This document shows positions 9,388-20,237 of a stretch of DNA of 64,000 nucleotides, in pieces; position 1 is the stretch's first letter; each line of letters starts with the position of its first letter. The position numbers were made by a program, and so were the translations under genes. The notes beneath the pieces are model-generated. The model made no database searches. It was not told the DNA's origin and worked only from the letters and a program-made list of their open reading frames with translations. The stretch comes from Adiantum capillus-veneris. Taxonomy: Eukaryota > Streptophyta > Polypodiopsida > Polypodiales > Pteridaceae. The DNA lies in NCBI GenBank assembly GCA_014529385.2, contig CM043962.1, positions 87,529,680 through 87,593,679 of the forward strand. Reading direction: 5' to 3'.

Positions 9388-10700
9388 AAAATTTATTTAT
9401 AAAATTATTATTTTTTAATTTAAAAAAGTTGTTAAAAGTAGTATCCTTAGAGCGTAGTCGCACCATGGGTTAGTAGGGTTAGTGTTTACTAAAAATATGC
9501 ATTTCCATGTCCTACTAGCACTTGGAATAAGCTATCTTTTATGTTTGGAAGCTTCTCCTTAAAAAGAAACTTGCCCTCTCCAATCAAATTTACCCCATTA
9601 TCTCCTTGAAAATAGAAACTCCAACCATTTTCAAGTACTATTATGGTGCAACCCTATGCATTATTTTACCCCTCTTGCCCCGCTAATCCATGATGCAGCC
9701 CGGCTCTTACCATCTTCTTGACCTATTCTCTTGGCTTAGCATGCGAAGGTCGCATGGGTCTATCCCGACTTACCATCTTCTTGCCTTCTTCTACTAGCTT
9801 ACCATGCGATGGTCGAAATTTTTTATCTGACTTGAAGAATCTGGCTGAGCTTTATAGCAGATATCACTTTCCTATAGATTTCCATTGCGGTTTTAATGCC
9901 TTCTCTGATATGAGTCACTTCAGTTGTTTTGGTAGACATACATGTATTTAGTGTTCCTCTCACCGAGACGGTGAGCAGTCTTGTGGCGGGAAACCTGTAG
10001 CAGGGCTACAGTGTCACTTTCACTGGACAGACAGTTGGCCTGGTCTGGTTCACACTGGATGGACACTCTCGGTTGGGCAGTGACAAGTGGCATGGATACG
10101 GACGGTGGTCTAGTGGCCATCGTGGCCAGGATACCACCAACTGACGGGACATTTATGAGCCGTTGGTGTCTCTTTATGGTGGTACACATGAGTAGTTGTT
10201 CGGGGTCATTATCATCATCTTCCATATATGGTCCAGTCGTCGTCGTCTAGTGGAGCGAGTCTTACACAGAGCACCTCTGCACCCACCCAGCACATCTAAG
10301 CCTCGACACCCCGATTGTACCTGTGAGTCCTGGGCTGGAGCTCAGTGTGCTGCCACGCCAGAGTCTGTATCAGTCTTTGAGATAGTCGAGTCATATGTTC
10401 GGGTCTGCTGTTGTGTCTTTGCGAGCTCTGTTGACGTCTATTGTTTCCTTTCTGTTCGGTCTGTTTGAGGGAGATTCAGTCTGTTTGAGTGAGATTGTCA
10501 CGCACATTGCACTGAGGACCACCCACTATAGAGAGCACGACACGTTATCCGTGCTACATAGACCCACGGTAGTCACCCACAAGACAATATAACCATCAGC
10601 TCCATCATGCATAGTACTGACTTAACACCACGACATCCCCACTAACGTCGTTAGTCCCCAATAGTGGGTGTAGAACTAGGTACTAACATATGCTCCCAAA
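9388..10700. other. Unidentified sequence
   Basis: A 45-bp AT-rich block follows the minisatellite. Near 9710-9815 a short stretch around TACCATCTTCTTG and ATGCGATGGTCG is imperfectly duplicated. Nothing else is recognisable on either strand. Confidence 0.4.
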
Positions 10701-10707
10701 CAACACA

Positions 10708-10745
10708 CCACACGTGCGCCTGCGCGCGCGCACACACACACACAC
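10708..10745. repeat. Alternating purine-pyrimidine tract
   Basis: CGTGCGCCTGCGCGCGCGCA followed by (CA)n. This composition can adopt Z-DNA; no function is implied. Confidence 0.7.
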
Positions 10746-10779
10746 TTTTTTGTAAATCAATTTGATTTATCTATCTGTG

Positions 10780-11190
10780 GGAAACCTCAAAGAGAGGAAA
10801 ACCCACCAAAAACATGAAGTACAAGAGAAGGAACACAAAAGTGTTCGGCTGTAAAAAATAGCTAAAAGCATTCATAGGAAAGCTGATGTATCTCTGCAAT
10901 GATATCACCAACTTCCAAGGCGAACCGTAAAGACTACCTAAGGGAAAGCTTGAAGAAAGGCAGGGGATTTGCATGAATGCGATGGAACATATAGCCATTA
11001 CGTTGTCGCCATAGGCTCCAATAAGCCCAAAACCTGACCCACGTGAAGAAGACTACAAAGCGTTGCAACGCCGGTGGGAAGATACCAAAAGCGCAAAACC
11101 GTTTATGAAAGATTGTCGTGGAAAAACGGAGCCGCATACACGCAGAAACCTGACGAAGGAAATCTCGAGTAACACACACACACACACACA
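10780..11190 (-). pseudogene. 3' fragment of an L1-like LINE (same family as 42290-46040)
   Basis: The minus strand encodes FWAYWSLWRQRNGYMFHR and then PLPFFKLSLR near 11050-10940. This is the W-x-W-x-R-N pattern seen downstream of the zf-RVT-like region of plant LINE ORF2. The plus-strand LINE at 45775-45870 has the matching segment WTIWHPHNSQMFH with DPFPYLK. Both then end in a 'ggtttcccac' stretch. Only the last few hundred bases are present, with stops. Confidence 0.6.
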
Positions 11191-11194
11191 CACA
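11168..11194. repeat. (CA)n microsatellite
   Basis: About 26 bp of pure CA directly left of unidentified sequence. Confidence 0.85.
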
Positions 11195-11535
11195 TGAGCA
11201 TACATCAACACAAAGTTCAGCGTACTATGTTTCTGTCGTGACTCTGGAGATCCGGGGCAAACTCAGTCATAATGAAGCCTAGCACTAAAAGATACCCAAC
11301 AACATACAGCAATTACTCTAACGGGACGGCACCACATGCCAACTGAAAGAACTGACAGGAATATACTTTTAGCACTTCAAAACACTGAACAGAAAGAGAG
11401 AGAAATGAAATGATATATTAACGTCTTCAAAAGGCCAAAGTGACCTATAAGACCAATCCGTTACAAACTTGTAAATCTGATACCGTGTCTGACTACAAAA
11501 AAAAAAGAGAGATACTAAAATGAATATAGAGATGC

Positions 11536-12911
11536 TGTCACGAGGACGTGGCAGTTATTAACCATGTCACAGAGATGTGGCAACTGCTAACCTTGGTTGT
11601 TGGTTTCTTTCCAATGGGGTTTATTTTATTTGTTTTGAGACCCTCTTTTTGAAGTAGCAAACGGTCGGACATTGTATGGCCAATGTGAACGGTAGATTCA
11701 CTCGTAGACGGAAAGTGGTCGGCACTGGAATTCGTATGGTAAGAGGATGTCTAGGCTCGGAGCAAGATCATATAGGTCCTCCCCGTCGCACTTAGCAAGT
11801 TGGTGGATACTAGGAAGTGAACTCAATTAAGGCGTAAAGTCAAGGTGGGACTACCAACAAAAAGTATCCGACAGTTGGGCCACATTGCACTTTTGGATGC
11901 GGCTCCAATGAGGTTAGATGGTCAGAAGACCAGTGGAGCCCAACGGAAGCATCTCCTAAAATTCAGGGAACTGCTATTTTGGGCCGTGAAATGTGTTCGC
12001 GTCATTACCTCCGGTATGACTAGGGGAACACTTTATAACTCTGCCGCGAAGTCAACTGACGCGTCGGTTGGGATATTTTTAAGCGACGAACCCGAAACGG
12101 GAAAATGCTTGAAAATGCGCCAAGTGTCACATTTTGGTGAACTTTCCTCTTGCAGAAAAATGGGCGCTGATTTTTATGCTGGGGGAGGCCTCATTTGCAA
12201 CCTGTCACAGGTTAAGAGCTATGGAGTGCTTTCTTTCCCTCTCATGTACAGTGTGGTGCTGGGAGTGATGCCCCGCACGCTACATACTGCTCTCTTTCTC
12301 CCCTACGTGCAGTTATGTGATGCCCCACAAGAGGGCTACTCATTTGACTGATGTACAGTTGTGTGGGTTCATGCTTTTGTGCTGAGGCAAGAGCCTCCTT
12401 GAGCAGGAACAGGGGTAGCTAACCGACGCCAGGATCATTGGGAATCGTGTCCCACTGGCAAAGGACAGTTAGGGGACTGTTTGGGGCTGAAAACAGGGCA
12501 AAAACCAGTAAATACAGCGTGCTGAATTTACTGTTTTTGGACAGGAATCAGAGGGTATACGACAGTGCAAGCGAGTTCCAGCAGGGGAATTGGTTTCGCG
12601 CAAGTTTTGGGGCTGTTATGCTGCCGAAATTTGGCCAAATCAAATGGTATCTAGGTGGATACACGTGAAGGATTCCCAGGACCTTACCTTGTAATTTACC
12701 CTCCTAAAGAATAAAGAAATACCGAAAGGGGCGCCAATTTTGGGGCCTACAGGTTGTCGGCGTCTGCTCGGAGCATTCTAGCTTCCGAGCCGTGTGTGTG
12801 ATGAAGTGTTAATTCTCGTTACAGGTCTCCTTTGCAAAGTGCTCTGTGTGTGTGTTTAAGTAAAGATTTTCGGGTGAAAGCCAACGCCTACCGCCCTACG
12901 GGCCGGTTTCA
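11536..12911 (+). repeat. 5' LTR of chromovirus (1376 bp)
   Basis: TGTCACGAGG...GGTTTCA. It contains an AATAAAGAAATACCGAAAGG stretch near 12711-12730 that could supply the polyadenylation signal. A 168-codon frame (11845-12351) is open here and also in the other LTR. It lacks 101 bp present in the 3' LTR, at about 12420. Confidence 0.93.
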
Positions 12912-12928
12912 TGGTTCCATTGCCGGGA
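12912..12928 (+). other. Primer binding site of chromovirus
   Basis: TGGTTCCATTGCCGGGA begins immediately after the LTR. TGG at the first position matches the CCA end of a tRNA; I cannot assign which tRNA. Confidence 0.7.
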
Positions 12929-13009
12929 CATCAATCACTTTTTCCTCAAAGAGTGAGCCTGGATTGTTCAGGGTAAAGACACACATTGCAAGAACGCGGG
13001 GATTACACT

Positions 13010-16000
13010 ATGACCGACAAGGGGAAGGGAATTATGGAAGAGGGTTCCTCTCCAAAGGACAGGCAGGAGATTCCTATGGTTTTTGAGATTGGCGAGAGCT
13101 CACGGCCACGTCAGTCTGTACCTCCTGTCAACGTGAATGTCCCTCCAGTAGTACAGGGCTTTATGACAGGGCAACTTGAGGATGATGCGTTTAAGACTCA
13201 GTTAGTTGCCGCGGTGAATGTCCTTTCGCAGCTGGTGCTGAATCCGAGGTTTATGGAATTCTTGCAAGCGCCACCAGTGCAACATCAAAATAGGCAACCT
13301 ACGCCGCGTACGGAGCTTGTTGAAGCTCAAGCCCAGGTACTTCATGAGGCGCAGGAGGAAAGGGAACACTCGCATGTTGCGGAGTCGGGGGCTCCAAAGC
13401 AGGTTCCTCCCGTGCTTGAACAGGTGGCTAGAACGCCTATTCCACAGGTTATGACAGTTCAGCCCGCCACCTTTCAGAGCCAGCATGCTGTCTTGAATGG
13501 ACAGGGAGCTGGATACCAGGCTATGCACTCAGTTTTTCCACCACCCACGGTACATCCTGGGTATTTCGGGGGTGGATCAGTGTTCCAAAGTATGGCTGGT
13601 TATGCGTCTGGAAGTCAGCTGTACATGCCAGGAACAGTGTTCGGGGGTATGCAAGGCATCATGCCAAACCCAATGTATGGTACTATCGGCATGCAGCAAG
13701 GTTTCCACGGCAACCAGGGCCAGTTTGGGGTGCCACAGGGTCATTTTGGCATGGCTGGTTTTTCTGGACAGCAGCCAGATATCGCACCTCTGACGCAAAA
13801 TGTGAATGGCCAACATGTGCCGATTATGCCTAGTACAGTGCCCATGTTGCAGACCATCCCGTATGACAACTTGGGGGCACTAGAGAAGCCGAAGGCTTAC
13901 AAAGAAGGTGGTGCAACGGTAAAGTTCAGTACCTTCAGTGGTTTCGAGGACAAAACCAAGGCACTTACTTTCCTCCAGCAGTTTGATACAGCTTATGCGG
14001 GAGGGAATTTTACAGAGGCCTCGAAGGTTAGGAAAGCTGCCACTTTCTTAAAGGACAATGCGCTTACATGGTGGACGACATTGTTAATGCAAGGACAGGC
14101 ACCCGCCACTTGGGTTTACTTCAAGCAAATGTTTGCATCTGCTTGGCTATCAAATGAATTTGAAGCCGATGTCTTGACAGATTGGCACCAGCTTACGGCA
14201 GCTTCGTGCAAGAGCTTGCTGGAGTACAATAGGAGGTTTTGTAAAGCATTACTCTCAGTGACCTCCTACAGATTTGTGCCATTGACAGAGCAGATAGAGA
14301 AGTATTGTTGTGGGCTGCCTAAAGGGCTTCGCGATTACTGTACAAAGAATAGAGTGGCTACCCTTACTCAGCTTATGGAAGTTGCGAACACTGGTCTTGC
14401 CCTGTTGAAAGGAGAGGACAGTGGATTTCCGAGCAGTGAGAAAGGAGGGCAGCAGAAGAAAAATTCAGTGAAGAAGCCCTTTGTGAAAACGGCTCCTGAT
14501 GCGTCACAGGGGTCTGAACAGGCCACCAAAGACAAGGATTCAGCTGGGACTTCTGGAGCGCAGGCAAAGAAACAGAAAAGGAAGCCTTTTGTGCGCAAAT
14601 CGCTCGAGGAAAAGAAGGTCCTAATGGCTGAGAACAAATGCTTTATATGCGAGCAGCCTGGTCACTTTTCTATCAATTGTCCACAAAGGAAAAGGCCAGC
14701 TGACTCAGAGGATAAAGAAGACCAGAAAGGCAAGAAGCCTAAACCCACGGCAGGTTTAGTGCCAGACATGGTGGGTGACAGGCCCAGCACAGATGCCAGT
14801 GAGTTATGCAGGGCATGGGGTAAAGTTAGGGATCAGACGGCACTCATCTTCTTTGATCCAGGTGCCAAAGCCAACTTTATCTCACCAGAGTTAGCTATGA
14901 AGCTCGGCATCAAAGCTGAAGAGATGGGGTACACAGCAGAGGCAGGGTTGGCATGTCCTGGCCACTCAGAGTGTGTTACTCCCATCATTGGAAAACTGCG
15001 TCTGCATATTCAGTCGTATGTGGACACTGAAGAGTTTTACATCATGCCGCTGGAAGGTTGTGACGCCTTGTTGGGGATCCCGTGGATGTTCCGAGTGCAT
15101 GGAGTCTTGGATGCCTACAACAAAAAGATCACTGTACAGCATAGGGGCAAAACTCACATCTTGGATGTAAAGCTTAAAGGAGAGTCAGTCCCTATTGTAT
15201 CTGCTTCTGCTATCACTTCTGTAATAAAGAATCATCTTTCTGTGTACTTGATTTTTGCACGTGATGTCTCAGATAGGGATCAGTCAAATTTATCTGTGTT
15301 AGATAAAGAAAGGTCAGCATTTTTGCAAAAGTTTAGTGACTGTTTTTCTGATTCATTACCGTCGCAATTACCGCCAGAGAGACCTGAGGACCATCGGATA
15401 GATTTGGTGCCAGGGTGTAGCCCACCAAATAGACCTCCCTACAGGGTTAGTGCGGCACAGCAGAAAGAGATTATGGACCAGGTGGAGGAGTTATTAGAGA
15501 AGGGGCTAATTCAGCCTAGTTCTTCACCCTTTTGCTCCCCAGTGCTCCTAGTGCAGAAGAAGGATGGCTCATGGCGCATGTGTATTGATTACCGTGCGTT
15601 GAATAAGAATACCATCAAGAATAGGTTTCCTATTCCTCGCATTGATGATATTCTCGATCGTTTAGAGGGTGCTGCAATTTTCAGCAGGATAGACCTGAAG
15701 AGTGGGTACCATCAGATTCGTATAAGCCCAGAGGATGTGCACAAGACTGCGTTTAGAACGACATTTGGTCTTTATGAGTTTCTAGTGATGCCGTTTGGGC
15801 TAACAAATGCTCCAGCCACGTTCAACAGAATGATGGACCGGATTTTTCGCTCGCATCAACAGTTTGTTGGAACATTCTTCGATGACATGATTGTGTATTC
15901 GAAGAATGAAGAGGAGCATAGGCGTCACTTGACCATTGTGTTCGAAGAGCTGCGCAGTCACAGGTTACTTGTCAATCCTAAGAAAAGTGAATTCTTCCTT

Positions 16001-18220
16001 GAAGAGATCCACTTTCTGGGCCACATAGTCTCAAAGGATGGTGTTAGAATGGATCCCGCAAAGGTCGAAGCTATCAAGACATGGCCAGACTTGAAGACTG
16101 TGCACGATGTCAGAAGCTTCTTGGGATTGTGTTCCTACTATAGAAGGTTTATCAGAAATTTTGCAGAGATAGCATCGCCTCTTCACGCATTGCAAAAGAA
16201 AGAGGTCACTTTCAGATGGACCCAAAAAGAGATTTCAGCTTTTAGTCTCTTAAAGGAAAAGTTGACTTCAGATCCAGTTATTGTTTTGCCAGATCTCAGG
16301 AAGTCATTTGTGGTCCAGTGTGACGCGTGTGGCAGTAGCATCGGAGCAGTGCTAATGCAAGATGGACGGGTAGTAGCCTATGAAAGCCGAATTTTGCAAG
16401 GGCCAGAGAGGACTATGCAAGTCTATGAGAAAGAACTCTTGGCCGTTATTCATGCGCTTTCTAGCTGGAAGCACTACCTCTTAGGTGCTGATTTTGTTGT
16501 CCAAACAGATCATCAGACCTTGCAATACTTCTTGACACAGTCAAAGTTATCCGAAAAGCATATGCGATGGGCAAACATTCTTTCCATGTTCCACTTCCAG
16601 ATTATGCATGTGGAAGGCAAGAAGAATGTTGTGGCTGATGCGTTATCAAGAAAGCCACAAATTTCAGCTGTGTCAATTCCTTATCATCATGAGTTAGATG
16701 ACATGAAGGAACAGTATACTGCTGATGAAGATTTTGCAAGGATCTTTGAACAGTTACAAGAGGGGCAACATCACGAGCACTACCTCCTCAGAGACGGTTT
16801 CATGATGATGCATGGCAGACTTTGTGTCACTAGGCCACTGCGACATAAGGTCATGGAAGAGAGTCATGTCCCACCGTATGCAGGGCATCGTGGCATTGAT
16901 GCAACAGTTAAAGCGGTAGAGACGTTCTTCTATTGGCCTACCTTGAGGAGAGATGTGGATGCCTTTGTGCGAGCATGCATAGTTTGCCAAAAGGTCAAGT
17001 TTGACAGGCAAAAGGCACCAGGGTTGTTACAACCACTGCCGATTCAGGATAAGCCATGGGAAAGCATTGCTATGGACTTTATCTTTGATCTTCCAAGAAC
17101 GCCAACAGGGAATGATGGTATATGGACCATTATCTGCAGGTTCAACAAGCAGGCCCATTATATCCCTGTCAGGAAGAAGATAAAATCTGATCAGATGGCA
17201 CGCTTGTTCATGTACAATGTGTTTAAGTACCATGGTATGCCACAATCGATTATCAGTGATCGTGATCCTCGCATGACCAGTTTGTTCTGGAGAGGATTGT
17301 TTGAGAACATGGGTACTACGCTCAAGTTCTCGTCTTCGTTTCATCCACAAACTGATGGACAGTCAGAAGAGGCCAATTCTACTGTCTTAGATCTGTTGAA
17401 ATGCTATGTGTCAGATAATAAGGGCAAGTGGGAACAGTATTTGCCTATGCTTGAGTATGCGTACAATAATACGGTGCATTCGTCTACTGGCAAAGCACCT
17501 TTTGAAATTGTTGAAGGCGGCAAAAAGGTTCCTCCCAGTTTGCACACAAAGGACAAGATCTTTGAGGCAGATCGATATGTTGAGAACATGGATGAGATGT
17601 ATAAGAAGATTAAAGTTGCCTTGGAGAAGACTCAAGCAAAACAGAAAAAGGCTGCTGATCGTCACTGTCGTGAATTACTACTATCACCTGGTGATTGGGT
17701 TCTCTTAAGGTTCGAAAAGGCAAGGTTAAAGAAGATGAAGGGCAAGGAACGGCTGTTTCCTAAGCTCAGCATGCGTTACTATGGGCCTTTTCAAGTGCTT
17801 GACAAGATCAGCGATGTGGCTTACAGGCTGAAATTGCCTGATGCGTGGAAGATTCATAATGCGTTTCACGTGAGTCTTCTAAGACCCTTCGTGGGTGATG
17901 TGCCAGAAGATATGCCAGTTGAGGATCAGCCAGAAGTTGAGGAACTTGATGAGATCCTGGTACCTGAGCAAGTTTTGGCACATAAGGACAGAAAAGTTAA
18001 AGGACAAGTTGCAAGACGCTATTTGGTGAAGTTCAAGAACTATCCGCCTATGGATGCAAAGTGGATGGAAGAGCATGAACTGTCAGAGTCACCAAATGTA
18101 TTGCAGCTTTACCTTGAAGCCTTTGGGTTACAGCCTACTTATGCCCCAACCCAACGTGTGCAAAGGAGAGGTAATGATAGAGCTAGTACATCAAATGTAC
18201 ATATGAATTCAGTGCCATAG
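13010..18220 (+). CDS. gag-pol: Gag-Pol polyprotein of a chromovirus (PR, RT, RNase H, integrase, chromodomain)
   Basis: A single 1736-residue intact frame. I start it at ATG 13010 (MTDKGKG); the frame is open a few codons further, but only with a TTG. Domains in order: a Gln/Met/Gly-rich N-terminus; a capsid-like Retrotrans_gag region (about 300-460); a CCHC zinc knuckle C544-x2-C547-x4-H552-x4-C557; a protease with DPGA at 616-619, where most relatives have D-S/T-G; a reverse transcriptase (about 810-1000) with FFDD (DD 958-959) in the YxDD position; an RNase H with D1105 and a YEKELLAV motif; an integrase with an HHCC-type N-terminus and D1356, D1417, E1453 (35-residue D-E spacing); a GPY/F-like module (YYGPF); and a C-terminal chromodomain (about 1648-1704), which in this family directs integration to modified chromatin. 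Confidence 0.95.
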   Translation: MTDKGKGIMEEGSSPKDRQEIPMVFEIGESSRPRQSVPPVNVNVPPVVQGFMTGQLEDDAFKTQLVAAVNVLSQLVLNPRFMEFLQAPPVQHQNRQPTPRTELVEAQAQVLHEAQEEREHSHVAESGAPKQVPPVLEQVARTPIPQVMTVQPATFQSQHAVLNGQGAGYQAMHSVFPPPTVHPGYFGGGSVFQSMAGYASGSQLYMPGTVFGGMQGIMPNPMYGTIGMQQGFHGNQGQFGVPQGHFGMAGFSGQQPDIAPLTQNVNGQHVPIMPSTVPMLQTIPYDNLGALEKPKAYKEGGATVKFSTFSGFEDKTKALTFLQQFDTAYAGGNFTEASKVRKAATFLKDNALTWWTTLLMQGQAPATWVYFKQMFASAWLSNEFEADVLTDWHQLTAASCKSLLEYNRRFCKALLSVTSYRFVPLTEQIEKYCCGLPKGLRDYCTKNRVATLTQLMEVANTGLALLKGEDSGFPSSEKGGQQKKNSVKKPFVKTAPDASQGSEQATKDKDSAGTSGAQAKKQKRKPFVRKSLEEKKVLMAENKCFICEQPGHFSINCPQRKRPADSEDKEDQKGKKPKPTAGLVPDMVGDRPSTDASELCRAWGKVRDQTALIFFDPGAKANFISPELAMKLGIKAEEMGYTAEAGLACPGHSECVTPIIGKLRLHIQSYVDTEEFYIMPLEGCDALLGIPWMFRVHGVLDAYNKKITVQHRGKTHILDVKLKGESVPIVSASAITSVIKNHLSVYLIFARDVSDRDQSNLSVLDKERSAFLQKFSDCFSDSLPSQLPPERPEDHRIDLVPGCSPPNRPPYRVSAAQQKEIMDQVEELLEKGLIQPSSSPFCSPVLLVQKKDGSWRMCIDYRALNKNTIKNRFPIPRIDDILDRLEGAAIFSRIDLKSGYHQIRISPEDVHKTAFRTTFGLYEFLVMPFGLTNAPATFNRMMDRIFRSHQQFVGTFFDDMIVYSKNEEEHRRHLTIVFEELRSHRLLVNPKKSEFFLEEIHFLGHIVSKDGVRMDPAKVEAIKTWPDLKTVHDVRSFLGLCSYYRRFIRNFAEIASPLHALQKKEVTFRWTQKEISAFSLLKEKLTSDPVIVLPDLRKSFVVQCDACGSSIGAVLMQDGRVVAYESRILQGPERTMQVYEKELLAVIHALSSWKHYLLGADFVVQTDHQTLQYFLTQSKLSEKHMRWANILSMFHFQIMHVEGKKNVVADALSRKPQISAVSIPYHHELDDMKEQYTADEDFARIFEQLQEGQHHEHYLLRDGFMMMHGRLCVTRPLRHKVMEESHVPPYAGHRGIDATVKAVETFFYWPTLRRDVDAFVRACIVCQKVKFDRQKAPGLLQPLPIQDKPWESIAMDFIFDLPRTPTGNDGIWTIICRFNKQAHYIPVRKKIKSDQMARLFMYNVFKYHGMPQSIISDRDPRMTSLFWRGLFENMGTTLKFSSSFHPQTDGQSEEANSTVLDLLKCYVSDNKGKWEQYLPMLEYAYNNTVHSSTGKAPFEIVEGGKKVPPSLHTKDKIFEADRYVENMDEMYKKIKVALEKTQAKQKKAADRHCRELLLSPGDWVLLRFEKARLKKMKGKERLFPKLSMRYYGPFQVLDKISDVAYRLKLPDAWKIHNAFHVSLLRPFVGDVPEDMPVEDQPEVEELDEILVPEQVLAHKDRKVKGQVARRYLVKFKNYPPMDAKWMEEHELSESPNVLQLYLEAFGLQPTYAPTQRVQRRGNDRASTSNVHMNSVP

Positions 18221-18378
18221 ATGGAAATGGCAAAAGTATGAAGGCCTCATTAAGTCATTTGTATCTATGTATGTTACGACCTTTCTTGCGGATACATGCG
18301 ATGATAAAAGAGTGTTAATAGCACAAGATCATCAGTGGCGTGTATTTATGGTATGCAATCGAGGACGTTTGCGATTTC

Positions 18379-18390
18379 AAGAGGGGGGTA
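18379..18390 (+). other. Polypurine tract of chromovirus
   Basis: AAGAGGGGGGTA lies directly before the 3' LTR's TGTCACG. Confidence 0.85.
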
Positions 18391-19867
18391 TGTCACGAGG
18401 ACGTGGCAGTTATTAACCATGTCACAGAGATGTGGCAACTGCTAACCTTGGTTGTTGGTTTCTTTCCAATGGGGTTTATTTTATTTGTTTTGAGACCCTC
18501 TTTTTGAAGTAGCAAACGGTCGGACATTGTATGGCCAATGTGAACGGTAGATTCACCCGCAGACGGAAAGTGGTCGGCACTGGAATTCGTATGGTAAGAG
18601 GATGTCTAGGCTCAGAGCAAGATCATATAGGTCCCCCCCGTCGCACTTAGCAAGTTGGTGGATACTAGGAAGTGAACTCAATTAAGGCGTAAAGTCAAGG
18701 TGGGACTACCAACAAAAAGTATCCGACAGTTGGGCCACATTGCACTTTTGGATGCGGCTCCAATGAGGATAGATGGTCAGAAGACCAGTGGAGCCCAACG
18801 GAAGCATCTCCTAAAATTTAGGGAACTGCTATTTTGGGCCGTGAAATGTGTTCGCGTCATTACCTCCGGTATGACTAGGGGAACACTTTATAACTCTGCC
18901 GCGAAGTCAACTGACGCGTCGGTTGGGATATTTTTAAGCGGCGAACCCGAAACGGGAAAATGCTTGAAAATGCGCCAAGTGTCACATTTTGGTGAACTTT
19001 CCTCTTGCAGAAAAATGGGCGCTGATTTTTATGCTGGGGGAGGCCTCATTTGCAACCTGTCACAGGTTAAGAGCTATGGAGTGCTTTCTTTCCCTCTCAT
19101 GTACAGTGTGGTGCTGGGAGTGATGCCCCGCACGCTACATACTGCTCTCTTTCTCCCCTACGTGCAGTTATGTGATGCCCCACAAGAGGGCTACTCATTT
19201 GACTGATGTACAGTTGTGTGGGTTCATGCTTTTGTGCTGAGGCAAGAGCCTCCTTGAGCAGGAACAGGGGTAGCTAACTGCTGCTCCAAAGCAGGCACTG
19301 GTGAGGGTCATAACCTCACCGTACAGGTGCAAAATCAGCGCTGTGTATGCGCTGTAATTTGACTGTTTTTCAGCCATACGGACGCCAGGATCATTGGGAA
19401 TCGTGCCCCACTGGCAAAGGACAGTTAGGGGACTGTTTGGGGCTGAAAACAGGGCAAAAACCAGTAAATACAGCGTGCTGAATTTACTGTTTTTGGATAG
19501 GAATCAGAGGGTATACGACAGTGCAAGCGAGTTCCAGCAGGGGAATTGGTTTCGCGCAAGTTTTGGGGCTGTTATGCTGCCGAAATTTGGCCAAATCAAA
19601 TGGTATCTAGGTGGATACACGTGAAGGATTCCCAGGACCTTACCTTGTAATTTACCCTCCTAAAGAATAAAGAAATACCGAAAGGGGCGCCAATTTTGGG
19701 GCCTACAGGTTGTCGGCGTCTGCTCGGAGCATTCTAGCTTCCGAGCCGTGTGTGTGATGAAGTGTTAATTCTCGTTACAGGTCTCCTTTGCAAAGTGCTC
19801 TGTGTGTGTGTTTAAGTAAAGATTTTCGGGTGAAAGCCAACGCCTACCGCCCTACGGGCCGGTTTCA
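18391..19867 (+). repeat. 3' LTR of chromovirus (1477 bp)
   Basis: Near-identical to the 5' LTR except for an extra ~101 bp at about 19278-19382. That segment contains two hairpin-capable inverted repeats (GGTGAGG/CCTCACC and CAGCGC/GCGCTG). Confidence 0.92.
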
Positions 19868-20237
19868 GATGCTACTAGCTGGAACTGTGTGGGGTATGTG
19901 TGATCACTCATACGATGGGTTCCCAATACAAGAGAGATACAATGGGTGATGAATCCATCCTCATCTGTACTGTGGATGTCGAGATAGTATGGCTCGAATC
20001 CTCTATTGTAGTCTTCGTCGATGCTGTGAAGCTCCTCTCCTCAATCGTGGGCGTCTCCATCTCCCTAGCTCCAATGCTCGGTCAGTGAGAGTACCGCCGG
20101 TGTGAGTATGAGCTGAGCTTTGCAATGGTGGCTGCTCCTCTATCTGTCCAGTGTTTGGTGTGAATAAATCATTAATCTGTCTCTGGGATTGTCTCTCTCC
20201 AGATCTCCTCGGTAAACTATCTCTGTGTCTGTGTAAC

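Larger units (their letters stand above)
11536..19867 (+). mobile_element. Complete Ty3-type chromodomain retrotransposon, inserted in the LINE
   Basis: Two LTRs starting TGTCACGAGG and ending GGTTTCA bound an internal region with primer binding site, one long intact polyprotein ORF and polypurine tract. A perfect 5-bp target duplication GATGC lies at 11531-11535 and 19868-19872. The LTRs differ by about nine single bases that I could see, plus one 101-bp length difference, which suggests recent insertion. Everything visible is compatible with autonomy. Confidence 0.93.

Noticed and set aside
9074-9473. Overlapping Pro/Ala-rich ORFs
   Set aside because: Three frames of the C-rich minisatellite are all open; composition artefact.
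12986-13009. Upstream TTG start for the chromovirus polyprotein
   Set aside because: A normal ATG is available at 13010 and eukaryotic TTG initiation is unlikely.
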